Shown: positions 44,164 to 56,310 of the stretch, piece after piece
Position numbering within the stretch: the stretch's first letter is position 1
Layout of the letters: every line of letters begins with the position of its first letter
Origin: Misgurnus anguillicaudatus
Taxonomy: Eukaryota; Chordata; Actinopteri; Cypriniformes; Cobitidae
Length of the DNA stretch: 64,000 nucleotides
Direction of reading: 5' to 3'
NCBI RefSeq assembly: GCF_027580225.2
Contig: NC_073358.2
Span: forward strand, 28,050,501-28,114,500
The notes under the pieces: model-generated
Databases searched by the model: none
What the model saw: only the letters and a program-made list of their open reading frames with translations
Told to the model about the DNA's origin: nothing
Made by a program: the position numbers and the translations under genes

Positions 44164-44223
44164 ATTTCTCAGCCACTCCGGTAGCAGCACCAAATCGAGA
44201 TCTCCATCTCAGACTGTTAGAAG
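44164..44223 (+). CDS. unidentified host gene, exon 5
   Basis: 60 nt after acceptor ctgatcttacag, with donor GTATTA. Phase 2 in and out. It reads RFLSHSGSSTKSRSPSQTVR with its first codon shared with exon 4. It is Ser/Arg rich and likely disordered. It splices in frame to 51813; a putative 32-nt exon at 50327 would break the frame. Confidence 0.6.
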
Positions 44224-45034
44224 GTATTATGACGCACACACTATACACACGCCTCTACGTGAATCTTTTACAATGGATCTGCCTCATAGTAACGATAATA
44301 ACATTACCAAACATTCATATATGACTTGCTTAGCAGGATTATTGGGTTATAGTGTGTTATAATAATTAGGTACATAATTAAATTGTTTTTCATATTTACT
44401 GATTTTTTGAGCTATTGAACCACCATAGTCTTCCTAGTGATACTAGATCATTTGAAATGTATCAGAAGAGACCATTACGTGCATATAAAATTAAGTGTAT
44501 TTGGAATGGGGAACCTCCATTCACATTCAGTATCTAAGACCCATCTGTGGAAACACCCTTTCTGGGGTGGGGAAGGTTTGGCACTTTAACAGGTAGTGAC
44601 AGGCATTTGGAATACAGAACATTTTTTTATACACTGGTAAATTTGACATTTAGCACTTTTGTATCCCGTTCTGTCATCACCTTACCGCACAGATTTTCAA
44701 GATGTGCTATTTGAAATAATTGTGGTGAACCTGCATGTTTTTAATCTGGAGATAGAATCTTCATTTTGACGCCTCTTTAGATCCCTGTGCAATAAAAGCT
44801 CTTAAGCTGATACGTGAGACAAAAAAAACTTTGCTGGTCTTCTTACATCTCCCCGGCTGATAATACTGGTGTTTTGCAGATGCCAGAATCCCAATATATT
44901 CTGGAGGGCATGAGTGTAATTTCAGAAGAGACAGTGTAGAGACAAAGTGGAAATCAGCAATGATCAGCGAATGGTCATTTATCACCAGCTCATGGTTAAG
45001 AACCACAGGCCTGGACTAAACGACCTTTATAGTT
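44224..45034. other. intron, nothing recognised
   Basis: No repeat termini or exon supported. Confidence 0.4.
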
Positions 45035-45660
45035 ATCCGGTTGTTAAGTGATGACGTAAGGAATACTGTTTCCGGGTCCAAACCTCCACTCATTTCAATA
45101 GAGGGGATATTATTTAAACGGACGATTATGAGCACCATTTATTCATATCACACATCTAAGCGAATATTGTATAAACTCATAGTGTACACTGCAGTCTCAG
45201 TCTCCCAGAATCAAAGACAGCAATATATGAAGAGTTTCGTTGTAAAACGAGTTAAATCCGTTTTTTTAATTGTTCAGAAATCTTGGTTTTAGTTTGTGCA
45301 TTCCAATTGATTTCAATGCAACTGCAGTTGGTTTGTTTTGATTTAAACGTTCATAACTTAAAAAATACAGCTAAGTAGCACCATAAAACAAAATAATAAC
45401 ACGATAACATAATAATAAACATGTTTTGACAAAAATGTTAAAAAATGTATTTATCTCGTTTTGCAACGAAACTCTTCATATTAATAATTCGTAAAAAATC
45501 CACGTCCATAAATCCATGTCTGGTCATCTCGGATTTTGTTATGGAGATAAAAATTAGGAATGGGTGTTTTTGTAGTTTTTCGTGATTTTTTTTGTTATTT
45601 CTCTATGACATCTGTGAGCGGTTGGACCCGGAAGCGGCGCATGACGTCAGACTTATTGCG
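45035..45660. mobile_element. MITE with inverted TCCGGGTCCA / TGGACCCGGA
   Basis: GTGATGACGTAAGGAATACT then TTTCCGGGTCCAAACC at the left; GGTTGGACCCGGAAGC then GCATGACGTCAGACTTAT at the right. It is interrupted by the 4-bp-duplication MITE at 45229-45477. Confidence 0.6.
45229..45477. mobile_element. MITE with 27-bp TIR and 4-bp target duplication, copy 2
   Basis: 249 bp. Ends GAAGAGTTTCGTTGTAAAAC and GTTTTGCAACGAAACTCTTC. ATAT lies at 45225-45228 and 45478-45481. Very similar over its full length to 2481-2733, for example GCATTCCAATTGATTTCAAT. Confidence 0.82.
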
Positions 45661-46095
45661 GAATTGAATCCTAGACATTTTAGCCTGTTATTAGGGGTCA
45701 TTTATTTCCATTTTGCATTTTCATGAGAAAAAATGTGCACAATTTCGATAAATTAGATTGATAGTGTGTTAAAGCGAATTTTCGTAACGGTCTTTGATGG
45801 ACTTAATTAACGAGAATGCACCGCGCGAAACAGTCATTAGCTCCACCCACTAACCAATGATCGATGCAGCCTTCAGGCTTGTTCTACTTCATGCGGCGCC
45901 ACAAGAACCGGCAGCCAGATGATGGCAGAGTTCCGCGAGACCGATTTAAACAATAGCATCCAGCTGCAGCCCCGCAGACTCACCTCCGACTAGACACCAG
46001 TGGCTGGACACCAGTGGATAGACAGCCTACGTCATTTCCGTTTCGCCGCTAATTTACTTTTTCGCCGCTGGACGAACCGCAATTTTATTTCCTTT

Positions 46096-46220
46096 TCACC
46101 TCTGAATAGACAGCATATTTATTTTTTATTTTCACCTCTGGATAGACAGCATATTTATTTTATATTTTCACCTCTGGATAGACAGCATATTTATTTTCGG
46201 TTTTCACCAGTGGATAGACA
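46096..46220 (+). repeat. minisatellite, about 37-bp unit, 3-4 copies
   Basis: Repeats of TTTTCACCTCTGGATAGACA followed by GCATATTTATTTT. Single variant copies (CACCAGTGGATAGACA) sit at both edges. The open frame across it is a by-product of the repeat. Confidence 0.85.
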
Positions 46221-46225
46221 TTTTT

Positions 46226-46989
46226 TTGTAGGCTTTAATTGCACACGTCTTTTCCGTATTGTCATTTTACTTTAATGACTTAAAATATATAATATAAAAT
46301 GTGTGCAAATTGAAATATGATCTTTATCATATATCTTTACATAAAACAATTCTCAATAATATGCTTATTATTATAATATCAATAATTCATGCAAACTGCA
46401 TTCACAAGAACCACCTTGAAAATATATATTGTTCAGATCATTTCACTATTTTTTTGTGACTTAAATTCAGCTGGATCAATGGAATATAACGTTTTGTCAA
46501 TACAACAGACTTGTAACTTTACATGTTAATTGACCACAGTTTTTTTTTAATGTAACCACTTCTGTGTTTAAAATATATGTAGATTCACATGATCAGACAA
46601 TTTACCAAACAATGCAAACTGATATATATATTAATATATTAATAACTTGCCCCATTGTGACTACATGCAGTCCTGTCTCTATTTTCCAGGCGTACCTTGT
46701 TTTGTTTACTGTTGGTTACTAGGTTACAAATACCACCGTCATTCGCTCAAACAACTCGACGGAAACGCACCTAATTTGCATTTCTTTGCGAATTTTGAAA
46801 ATATTTGCTTCACGTTTGGATGGAAACCCAGCTACTGACTTAGATGTAAAGGGACCCGCAGTGTATGTAGATAAAAATGGCTCATTCTAAGGTAATAAAA
46901 ACAATATAGTCAAGATGTAATATTAGTTTCAGGTGCATGTGAACTTTCAGGTCCAAATACCTATTTATTATCCTGTGTTGAAAAGGCTC
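46226..46989. other. intron, nothing recognised
   Basis: AT-rich. An open frame at 46647-46838 has no recognisable domain or splice context. Confidence 0.35.
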
Positions 46990-46997
46990 CTTTTTAG

Positions 46998-47898
46998 CAT
47001 ACCTGTCAACATTTGGGGGTTGTGGCAGTGTTGCAAAGAGTGACAGTCTGCATTCCTTTTTATAGCACTAAAATTATATATTTATAATAAGTATAATAAT
47101 TATATAATTATAATAAGTATAGTAATTATATAATAATTATAATAATAATATAATTACAATAAGTAAATCAATAATTAAGAACATAAGTATTAATTATTTG
47201 AGGAAAACCATTCTATATTTTCAGCAACCTCCTAATACTGTACCTTGTCATATGTTTCACTGTAGGAAACCCCAGCGAACTACAGCAAGACGGACAATTT
47301 ACTATAGCCTAACTCGTATCAGTCCATAATACGTATTATGTATTACACTTTTATAAAAAAAAAAACATGTAAACACTTGTAATTCTCATTAAGTATCAAC
47401 ATTCATAGCTAAATAGCGATTAGTCTGCCTCCAGTTGCCAACTCTCAAAATAATGTTACAATAATGATCTAACACAACCAGAAACAACTGTTCAGTCTTA
47501 CTTGTGAAAGTTAATTCCCGAGACTCTTTTTGAGGTGTGTGAAGGTTTGTACACTTCTAAACTGCACACAACAGAGCCAACAAATGAGATTAACAAAAGC
47601 CACCACTAATATGGCAGCGCTGTTAACCCTGCCGCAAACGGACGGTCTAGTTATTCAACTTCCTCTGTCTACCTGCGATGATATCAACGGCGCAACCGAG
47701 TTGTAGGTTGCCAGGTTGCTGTAAAAATGGGTTAAAAATTGAATGATGTGTCTATTGTGTGAGTAGGATTCGTTTCCTACAAGATCTGGCAACTGGAAAA
47801 CCTTAGAATTATATATTTATGTGATTATTCATATAACGAGAGAGGCCTGTTTAATTTACGGGAGACTCCCGGGAAAAACGGGAGTATTGACAGGTATG
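46998..47898. mobile_element. hAT-type MITE, CATACCTGTCAACA ends
   Basis: 901 bp. Ends CATACCTGTCAACATTTG and AGTATTGACAGGTATG. The 8-bp duplication CTTTTTAG is exact at 46990-46997 and 47899-47906. It holds an AT-rich region (47060-47180) of repeated TATAATTATAATAAGTA strings. Confidence 0.88.
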
Positions 47899-48129
47899 CT
47901 TTTTAGGTGTGCGGGAAAAGTGCTGTTTTTGTGTGTCTCTTTAAATACAAATGCGCTGCTAAGTGACATCCGTTTGTGAAGAAAATGCCAACAGCTTTCC
48001 CCTGTGACTGTGGGGGTTTTAGAGGGATTTAAAAAAAGAGTGGGAAGATTTTGTAACTATAGCAACTACTTCTCCAATGTGTAAACTCTGCGAGGAGAGA
48101 TGGTTGAGTTTTTGTCTGTCTATATGGTT

Positions 48130-48272
48130 TTGTGATGTTTTTTTATGATGTGCTGTTTTATGATGTGTTTTGCATTCTTTTTATGTATTTATTGTTGTAT
48201 GGTTGTACAGCACTTTGGTACATTGTCCTGTTGTTGAAATGGTGCTTTATAAATAAACTACTACTACTACAC
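48130..48272 (+). mobile_element. LINE (L2-like) 3' tail
   Basis: GTACAGCACTTTGGTACATT, then GAAATGGTGCTTTATAAATA and a short (ACT)n tail, match the 3' ends of fish L2-type LINEs. It is 5' truncated, as usual for these. No RT sequence remains. Confidence 0.55.
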
Positions 48273-48879
48273 ACACAGGTGACTCACAGTTATGTGTAAA
48301 GTCCAATATTAAATATGTTCTCAGTTTGTCACACCACAGAAAAATGTGATATTAACAACCCGGACAAATTTGAATGATTTAAAAAAAACACCAAATTAAA
48401 AATATGTTATGAAAATCTTATAAAAACATGCAAGATTCTCTGCTCTCAAATGCCAGGGGTGTGTCCGCTGTCGGCACTAAAACAACGGTCACTCACGGGA
48501 AAGCTGCCATCTCTCTCAAATTTTAAATACCGCTTCAACCAGTGCATCGTTTTAGCCCAGCACAAATACTCCTGAACACAGAAAGTTGGGGAAAATGTTT
48601 AACAGTGTAACTCCTCAATTCAGTAATATACAGTTTACAGTCTTTGTAATGTGTTTCAGCAATACATTCCTTACATTTAAAATGGTTATAAGTTTTATAA
48701 GTCAGTTCTCTGAAATGACTTTACACAACATATAAAAGTGATATTCCCATATTAGGTGACTTCTAAATTATTTCAAAATTCAGGCACATTTTTACAATCT
48801 GTGTGTAAAGTTTACCACACTGGACAACAAGACAGTGTGTGTACACTTTCGTTTTCTATACACCTGTAAATGTACTGTA

Positions 48880-49030
48880 CTTTTAAAAGTAATGCATTAC
48901 AATATTAAGTTACTCCCCAAAAAAGTAACTAATTGCGTTACTAAGTTACTTTTCATGGAAAGTAATGCTTACGTTACTTTTAAGTTACTTTTGCGTTACT
49001 TTTTCTTACTTGGCCTGGGTTTGATCTCTT
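48880..49030. repeat. degraded repeat rich in GTTACTTTT
   Basis: AAAAGTAATGCATTACAATA, then AAAAAAGTAACTAATTGCGT and repeated ACGTTACTTTTAAGTTACTT: typical of a common fish hAT-derived repeat. Ends not resolved. Confidence 0.45.
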
Positions 49031-49161
49031 TCAGGCCTTGCAGGTGTTTTTATGATCGCAAAAATGTCAAGCTCTGGCCTGCCATCTTCGTTTCTGACTC
49101 AAACAGTTGAATTTAAAAAAGTCTACTGAACCGCTTTATACATTTTCCTGCATCTTTTTTA

Positions 49162-49402
49162 AAGGCGGAGTGCACAATGTTTGAAAAACGCTTTGGAAAA
49201 GGGAGGCGGGCCGACTAACAAAACACACTTGTAGCCAATCAGCAGTAAGGGGCGTGCCTACTAACCAATATCCTTGCTGGGGTTGCGTATGTGTGGGGCG
49301 GGTCTATCAAAAGAAGGTCCAGATTCTATTGGGATAGGGGCTTGTTTGTTTAGGTGATTTCAAATATCAACATTGGCTTTCAAACATTATGCACTCCGCC
49401 TT
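49162..49402. mobile_element. MITE with AAGGCGGAGTGCACAATG ends
   Basis: Inverted ends AAGGCGGAGTGCACAATGTT and AACATTATGCACTCCGCCTT, one mismatch over about 25 bp. 240 bp, non-coding. Confidence 0.8.
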
Positions 49403-49407
49403 GTACA

Positions 49408-49570
49408 ATTTCCCCGCCATTGACGAGTTATCTCGTCAATTAAACTGTGTTCCTGATGAATTTTTATGTTTATCTGCAATACCGCGATTATCCACTAAAT
49501 GGCTAAAGAATGTTACTCATTTTAAACTCTTTGTATGTTTTGATAATTATTCTGAATCTGAGGGCTATTT
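49408..49570. mobile_element. TTAA MITE fragment
   Basis: TTTCCCCGCCATTGACGAGT followed by TATCTCGTCAAT is the palindrome-bearing end of the family at 19377 and 25417. The other end is absent. Confidence 0.6.
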
Positions 49571-49854
49571 CATAAAACTCGCTTGGAAAAGCGAGGATTA
49601 AAGTTACAAACCTGAATTGAATTAACCTAACAAATGAGGCGAGGCTAAAGCCGTTAAAGAGAAAGCGGTAATATGTGATAAAAATGTAGAAAGAATTTAC
49701 TAATGACTGAAAATTATAATACTGCTGCAATAAACAAACCCATAAAATAGCTGTAAAAAGTCCTTATCGATTAAATCCTTTCATGCAGCAACTAAGTTAA
49801 AATATATTGTCATATTCTAAAACGATCACATGAAAGCCAAAAACAACGTCAGAA

Positions 49855-49925
49855 ATGATAGTCTAGTGGTCAGCTCTCAACAGCGTATTTACCGATCTGG
49901 GTTCAATCCCCGACCCTGTCAATGC
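49855..49925 (+). tRNA. tRNA-like remnant or SINE head
   Basis: TAGTCTAGTGG fits an RNA polymerase III A box and GGTTCAATCCC a B box, at normal spacing. The TGGGTTCAATCCCCG T-arm pairs partly, but the acceptor ends do not pair well. More likely a pseudogene or SINE head than a working tRNA. Confidence 0.4.
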
Positions 49926-50841
49926 TCGTGTGGCTCTATTTTGCTTCTACTTTTTCTGTATTTTTTATATACTGTACTTTTTAAATATTACTTAGATCTT
50001 AACTTTTAAAAGACAATATGTAGGTTACTAAGTAACCTATATAACAAATATTTAGCAGATGACTGATTTTAATACATTTATTTAACTTTAAATGTAACTT
50101 AAATAACAGCATGAGGCTGTTATTTTATAGTTTTAAATAAAAAGACTTGTGAATGTTTAATGTTCATTTAACTTTGAACAAACGGTTGCCAGTAAATAAC
50201 ATACATTTAAATCTACAGTAAGTTACTGGCAAACAGCTGACAGTGATACTGTCATTTCTACAGAATCTTTTTAACAGTGTAGTGTTAGATGTTGATAGAT
50301 AAACAGAGTTTCATGAATGGTTTCAGGGTGAGGAGGATCAGTTGAAGAGATGCCTGAGGTATAAGCACATTATACTGTAAGTCTACAGTACAAGCCTACT
50401 TGTGTGGTGAACAATTATTGTCTGCTGGACACTAACAATCTTCTCTGTGATCACAGGCAAAAAAAATAGTTTTAACTTATTACAACACAATGCCCAGAGG
50501 CATACCATCACATAATTATAGTGTGTTCCTTTAGACATGCAGACACCATAAAGAATTTTTTACATTTCAAGAAAAATTTAACAACTAGAGAAAGATACAC
50601 ATACTGTAGATCTTTAAAATAATGTGCATTTTTATGCACACCAAGCATAAAAAATTCAATGACTGTGCTTGACTTGTGTGTGTTGTATATTTAAATAAAA
50701 ACTCATTTCTGTATGACCGACAATCTGAATAAAAAAATATACATATATTTCATCAATACATTGCAATTATATGGATTTAGATACATCTTAAATTTAGATA
50801 CAAATTTTACTGCTGTGGCTATTATCCTTATATTGGGGTAG
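49926..50841. other. intron, nothing recognised
   Basis: Contains a possible 32-nt cryptic exon at 50327-50358 that does not keep the gene frame. Otherwise AT-rich sequence. Confidence 0.35.
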
Positions 50842-51093
50842 TTAAAGGAACAGTATGTAAGATTGTGGCTAAAACTGGTACTGCAGTCACAAAACTGGTG
50901 GCCAATACACAACATGACAACATAAACATCAGTTGAGGGCTGCAACACTACTTTTAAATGACAATATTCTGGCCAGACCACTGTTGTCAGTTATATAAGT
51001 ATTTGAAATGAAAATGATTTCTTAATGTCTAGTGACATATCAGGGCCATTTAATGATTAATTGATATAAATTTCTTACATACTGTTCCTTTAA
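50842..51093. mobile_element. MITE, TTAAAGGAACAGTATGTAAG ends
   Basis: 252 bp with exact inverted ends TTAAAGGAACAGTATGTAAG and CTTACATACTGTTCCTTTAA. A 5'-truncated copy lies at 54770-54892. Confidence 0.85.
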
Positions 51094-51812
51094 GATTATC
51101 AATTATATTCAACATTTGATAGGCCTATAACATACCATATTATGAAACACATGTCTATATTGTATTAATTATTATTATAACAGAATTGATCAAATTTAAT
51201 ATATAAGTTGATTTTCTTTAATTACTAGATTGCTGTAATATCATTGCATTTACAGTTTAGTGTTAGTGGAAGTCTAGTTAAGCAACAGCTGAAGCTTAGC
51301 CTGACAGTTAGCGTGCCCCGGACCAGGCTAGTTTCCAAGCATACGTTTCCATAGTAACTGGGGTTGAACTAGTTCAAGTTTGTTTTGTGATACGAAATCC
51401 ACCGGCAATAAGCCAGACTTAACAAAATAAGCCTGGCTTATTTTGAAATCTGCCCTATGATCTCTAACAAAATTCCTTTACAAAAATCAGCTTTTTCCTA
51501 AAAATATGTATTTTTAAAGACAAATACCCATATTTAAGAGTTTATAAGCAGAGAAAAAATATAGATAGTATGAAACTTTTCTTTCCGTTTTGTTTGTTTG
51601 TTTAGTGTTTGTTTGAAAGCAGAGGGTCTGTTCTTTCATTTGATATATTTGTATGTTTATATTTTTTAGAAGAAAACACATGTAACGCTGATTGTACTGT
51701 TTGTTTACTTAAATAAAATATATTGAATGCTATTAGAGGGATGTATGTGTGCCAAATGCGTGTTTGGGTGCTTTTGTAACACAATCTTTTGTTTTTCTTT
51801 TGTTGATTTTAG
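51094..51812. other. intron upstream of exon 6
   Basis: A 75-bp scrap of the TTAA MITE family occurs at 51603-51680 (GCAGAGGGTCTGTTCTTTCA). Nothing else is supported. Confidence 0.4.
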
Positions 51813-51861
51813 TGCATCATTAGATGAGGGAACCAGCTCTGCATCTGCTCTCAGTGGACAG
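51813..51861 (+). CDS. unidentified host gene, exon 6
   Basis: 49 nt after acceptor gttgattttag, with donor GTACAA. Phase 2 in, phase 0 out. It reads ASLDEGTSSASALSGQ after a split Ser codon. Ser/Ala rich, no domain. Short, so less certain on its own, but its phase fits both neighbours. Confidence 0.5.
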
Positions 51862-52144
51862 GTACAAACGCACACACGCATGTTCAAAAGTGGTATAGAT
51901 TGCTCTATATGGTTTAAACAATGGTATATCCACTGAATGGTATAAAAGAACAGCCACAGGACCTTTTTCGTAATACCTGCATTGTTTCATAGCCCTCACC
52001 TGCGATCAGGCATGCAGCCACACTCCATTTCTTTTGAAAAACCTTTGCCGCCTGCATCTTCATTGTAAACGCTTTAATAGCGTGAGATTGTAATCTTGGT
52101 GAAGCAGAAAAGAAAAACATGTACTAGCGTTGTTTGGATATGGG

Positions 52145-53369
52145 TAGGGATGTTGATTTCCGTTAATTTACCAGATCGACAACCGCAGCTTGTTAACAGA
52201 ACATTAACGGTTAACTGATAAGATTTTAATATTAAATTGCCATTAAGTATAAATACAGTTGACGGTTGTCTGTGACCCGGTAAAACAATACAAACATTTT
52301 ATTAATTTGAACAGGCAAACAGCAGCAACCGATCAACAACAGGAATTATTTACACGTTATCAAATTTTCACGCAATGTTACAGAGCACACAATCAGTCCA
52401 GAGGATTGATACAGTATCCAAAGAGGGCGAATTGTCTCTTTTTCATCAACCTCAGAGGCTATTTCTAAAGCAGGACACATTTCAAAAAGTTTTGCTTTTG
52501 CGCCTTTTTTCTCTGTGCAAAAAGAGAGATGTTTATGGTCAGGATCTAGGGCAGGGACGATCTGCAAATATCTGGCCACTAATATGTGCGGATGCGTGCA
52601 AGATGGAGACGGACCGCATCCATCTGAAGCGCAGCTTCCAAACCACACTCAAGCTAATGACACATACTAATAATTTCTCATACAAATTGTTACTTTTATC
52701 AGATCTGCAGGCCAGCACTGATTTGCGTCATTTACAAGACATTTGCAAATTAATGATAGAAAATTGGTGAAATGTCTGTAAGCTTGTGTTGACACTGTGC
52801 GTTAACAAATATACAGTATTGTGCAAAAGTCTTAGGCCACCATGCTACCATTAGATTTGTTGTTTTGCAATTGTATAGGGATCATATATAATTATCTTTA
52901 TAAGAATACAACCAGAAAATACAGGAAATGTGTATGTAGTATTAAAAACAGTATAAAAGCTGAAGTGTCAAGTAAGTTAAACTCCTTTTCCACTTGAGCA
53001 ATGGCAGGCAGCTGCAGGATCTCTTAAACCTAAATAAAATTAAATCATAATTTCTAATTCTAATCGAATGACTTCAGCACTTCATTCTCCTCAAAAAAGC
53101 TCAAGATGTGTTTAGTTCCAAGAGAGGTCACACTAAATACTGACTGATGCCTGAAGAAGACATTTAGTTCTGAAAATATTTTTGTTTTTAATTTTGTGTA
53201 CATATTTCCTGTATTTTCTGTTTGCATCTCAAAAGAGTGAAAATAAATATGGATGGACATTAAAACTTTGCTAAAACAACAAAGCTGGCGATGGTGGGCT
53301 AAGACTTTTGCACGGTACTGTACATATTTTTTAACTGATACTAGTAATAATATAATATGAGCATCCCTA
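52145..53369. mobile_element. hAT-type element, TAGGGATGTTGA ends, interrupted
   Basis: TAGGGATGTTGATTTCCG at the left and TGAGCATCCCTA at the right. Flanks GATATGGG and GATGTAGG match at 6 of 8 positions. A mariner-type MITE fills 52814-53330. The 131-codon frame inside has no transposase motif. Confidence 0.6.
52814..53330. mobile_element. mariner/Tc1-type MITE, copy 2
   Basis: TA on both sides. Ends CAGTATTGTGCAAAAGTCTT and the complement of AAGACTTTTGCACGGTACTG. Opposite orientation to 31390-31922. Confidence 0.8.
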
Positions 53370-53745
53370 GATGTAGGACTTTTTAACCAAAGAGTGTTAC
53401 ACCTTTGGGAACTTGGGGAAAGAATTGCATCTTACCCTTAATGATCAAAACCACACTTAAATTGTCTCTGTTTATTTCATGCATTCTGACTTATTAACAC
53501 AGTTATAGAGTTGTTTCCTCGTACAAAACAAATGCAAAGTGTCAAAAAAGCAGTTGGACGTGTTACAGAGTATTTCTCTGGCGAATGCACTTCGCCAGGG
53601 TTCGTACAAGTTTCTGAAAGTTTTTTTTCCGAATACGGGTCCAGCTGACGTTTCAGGTGTAAGCTAAACGTATCACTTCTTTTTATGGAGACTTCTCCCG
53701 GAAAACCCCGCCCACACATCAATCAGTGGGAGAGCGAGATGCTAA

Positions 53746-54466
53746 GAGGCTGTTTACACTTGGCATTAACATGTGTTTTCGTCGATCGGATCACAAGTGG
53801 ACGACGTTAATGCCAAGTGTAAACGGTGTTCAAAACGTTTTGAGCTCGTCCACTTTCGACCACTTTCAACCACATCCAGAGGTGGTCGAAACCACTTTCG
53901 ATCGGATCGCTTTGGAGTTGCGGAACGCACATGTGGTTGAATGCGTTCGAACCGCATTCTCTCCGCCCATTTATCTAATCTGAGGTATTAAACACAAGTT
54001 TTACGTCTTTTTTGACTTCTGGCGTGAACGTTCGGTGAACAGCGCTATTTTTAGCCTTTCATTGATAAAACTAAGCGGCTGATCTCTGTAGTTTTGTTTT
54101 GAAAGCGTGTGAAAGTTGCGCGATCCTATTTCATCAATTGCGCTGAAAATTCAAAGAAAGCTCTTACATACTCATGTACAAAACACTGTGCAGCATGTTT
54201 ACTTGCTAAACAAGCAGTGGACACTGACAGTATATTAGATCGCGTCCATATAAACTCATAATTACTCCCGCTCGGGTTTGAATGACAGCAGAGAGACTCC
54301 CCCACCGTCTCACAGACCACCCCCTCATAGTTTTCAGCACAGAAGCGGTCGAAAGTGGACAAAAGAGACGGATTTAAATACCAGGTGTAAACGTAATGTG
54401 TCTCTCTCGTCCACTTGTGATCCGATCGATGAAAACACATCTTAATACCAAGTGTAAACAGCCCCT
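53746..54466. mobile_element. MITE with about 58-bp TIRs
   Basis: GAGGCTGTTTACACTTGG then GTGTTTTCGTCGATCGGATC at the left pairs with GATCCGATCGATGAAAACAC and CCAAGTGTAAACAGCCCC at the right. Further inverted GTGGTCGAAA/TTTCGACCAC strings lie inside. The copy at 39232 is partial. Confidence 0.82.
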
Positions 54467-54769
54467 AAGTTACAGGCATCACTTCACGCAACAGCTTTGT
54501 TTTATATCAAGACTCAACAATGGCACGAAAGAAAAAGTGCGTTTTTGGATGTAGGGAGAAGAAAGCCAGCATTATGGAATCAATGGATATAGTTTGTTTA
54601 TCCGGGATAGCAGGGGAGTTTTACGGATGTGTTTGTTTAACGCTAGATTTCATTGAAAAGTCCCAACCGGGTCATGAGTTGCATGTAGTGAGTAAAGGCC
54701 GGGGTATACCTTTTTTCCGCTTCCGGCTCGGCCGCGCACGCGCACGGTTGCAACTTTTTAAATGCGATA

Positions 54770-54892
54770 TCTTTGCCAGACCACTGTTGTCAGTGATATA
54801 AGTAATTGAAATGATTTCTTAATGTCTAGTGACATATCAGGGTAATTTTATGATTAATTGATATACATTTCTTACATACTGTTCCTTTAAAA
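54770..54892. mobile_element. truncated copy of the 50842 MITE
   Basis: GCCAGACCACTGTTGTCAGT to CTTACATACTGTTCCTTTAA matches the right half of 50842-51093. Confidence 0.75.
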
Positions 54893-55132
54893 GTACTTCA
54901 GTCTGTGTGCATTGGATTTATTTAATGCAGAAGTTCCACAATTTGAGTTGAATTGCTAAAATAAATACACTTTTTCATGACATTTTAACTTATAGAGATG
55001 CACTTGTACTGTATATGTAAACAGCCATTGAACATTTTCTCTTTTTGTCAGTGGCATCCGGTTTTCGATTTGCGCCGTCATTTTTATATTTTGTAATTTC
55101 TGTTTTATTTTTGTCTTTTTTCATTTCCGAAG

Positions 55133-55171
55133 GAGACTGATCTGACTGATGAAGATGCAGCTTTTTTTGAG
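55133..55171 (+). CDS. unidentified host gene, exon 7
   Basis: 39 nt, phase 0 to phase 0, reading ETDLTDEDAAFFE. The acceptor tcatttccgaag is moderate and the donor GTCACT is weak. Its acidic composition and phase fit the series, but it could be skipped without breaking the frame. Confidence 0.42.
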
Positions 55172-55292
55172 GTCACTCTTCATCACATTTCTCCTCATCA
55201 TCATTCATTTCACTATTCCTGCCTCATCGTACCAGTTCAGAAACATTTAACACACACACATATTGACTCTAATGTTGTGATTTGCTCCTCAG

Positions 55293-55427
55293 CCTACCTC
55301 CTCTTGCTCATTTGATGGAAGTTTAAAATCAGACGACTCTGAACCAAGATGGCCAGAGGTTCCTCCTGTGCTCAACCAGAATGAGGACCGCAGAAGAAAC
55401 AAATATCTGAGAAAGGACTACCTGAAG
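55293..55427 (+). CDS. unidentified host gene, exon 8
   Basis: 135 nt, the longest exon seen. Acceptor ttgctcctcag, donor GTAACC, phase 0 to phase 0. It reads PTSSCSFDGSLKSDDSEPRW and then EDRRRNKYLRKDYLK: a Ser/Asp-rich part followed by a basic part that may bind a partner. Only 121 nt of intron separate it from exon 7. No known domain recognised. Confidence 0.68.
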
Positions 55428-56177
55428 GTAACCACCCCAACACAAACTTGCAATGTCATTCTCACCTCTTTTCAAAAACACACGCAGAGAGTCACGCATA
55501 CAGAGGATCATTTCCCACAAAGATTTTGTTACTACAATAGAAACAGATTCAGATGAGTTCACCTCCTACACCTGCACTGTAATTACATCTACTTTTAAAC
55601 ACATTAAGAGCAGGATTTTTTGGCAGGTGTTTTTACTTGCCCATTTAATAAAAAATTATAATAAAAAGTATTGTCCTCAGTGGAATAGCAGTGTTCAGTA
55701 TTGCGTGCCACTGTGGTCATTATAAATCACACAGTATTTAGAAATAATAATTATATAAAAAAATATTCCTTGTAGTCTTCTGTGGTCCTTATCTGTAACT
55801 CTGCAATTCAGGATCCATCAAACAAATTCTTGTTAAGATGTTTTTTTTAGATGAGACGATTTATGGCAAGATTAGCATCACTTTACGTCATGCGCATGGA
55901 TCATACAAATCTCAGCTTGCGGTCTCGCACACATTGCAGGATGGATTTGTTGGAATGCAGAAAGCCATGAACACAAACCACACCTGTGTCTGATTGTAAG
56001 TGATGAAATTCTTATCAAAGACACACAAATCGTTTACTAAAGAAAACATCTGTCACCCATAGTTAATCTTTCAACGCGGTGAAAAATTTACTACCAGATG
56101 TTTAATCCACAAGCCACAGGCCTGCATGATAGTGGGGTAAAACGTTTTCCTGTGATGTATATTGCGATATAAGAAAT
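55428..56177. other. intron, nothing recognised
   Basis: Open frames directly after the exon 8 donor read through intron sequence and carry no motif. Confidence 0.4.
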
Positions 56178-56310
56178 ACACTCACCGGCCACTTTATTAG
56201 GTACACCTGTTCAACTGCGCGTTAATACAAATTTCTAATCAGCCAATCACATGGCAGCGACTCAATGCATTTAGGCATGTAGACATGGTCAAGACGATCT
56301 TACACTTGGT
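56178..56310 (+). mobile_element. fragment of a widespread fish repeat
   Basis: TACACTCACCGGCCACTTTA then GGTACACCTGTTCAACTG and CATTTAGGCATGTAGACATG form the recognisable start of a common fish transposon-derived repeat. The remainder is missing and the superfamily is not assigned here. Confidence 0.5.

Noticed and set aside
46000..46275. 91-codon frame with repeated DRQHIYF
   Set aside because: Produced by the minisatellite, with no start context or homology.
50327..50358. Possible 32-nt exon (GEEDQLKRCL) between exons 5 and 6
   Set aside because: Splice-like ends exist, but it needs phase 0 at entry while exon 5 leaves in phase 2, and it gives a stop when joined. Exon 5 to 51813 already fits.
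52375..52770. 131-codon open frame
   Set aside because: Lies inside an hAT-type element, lacks transposase motifs and has no splice context.
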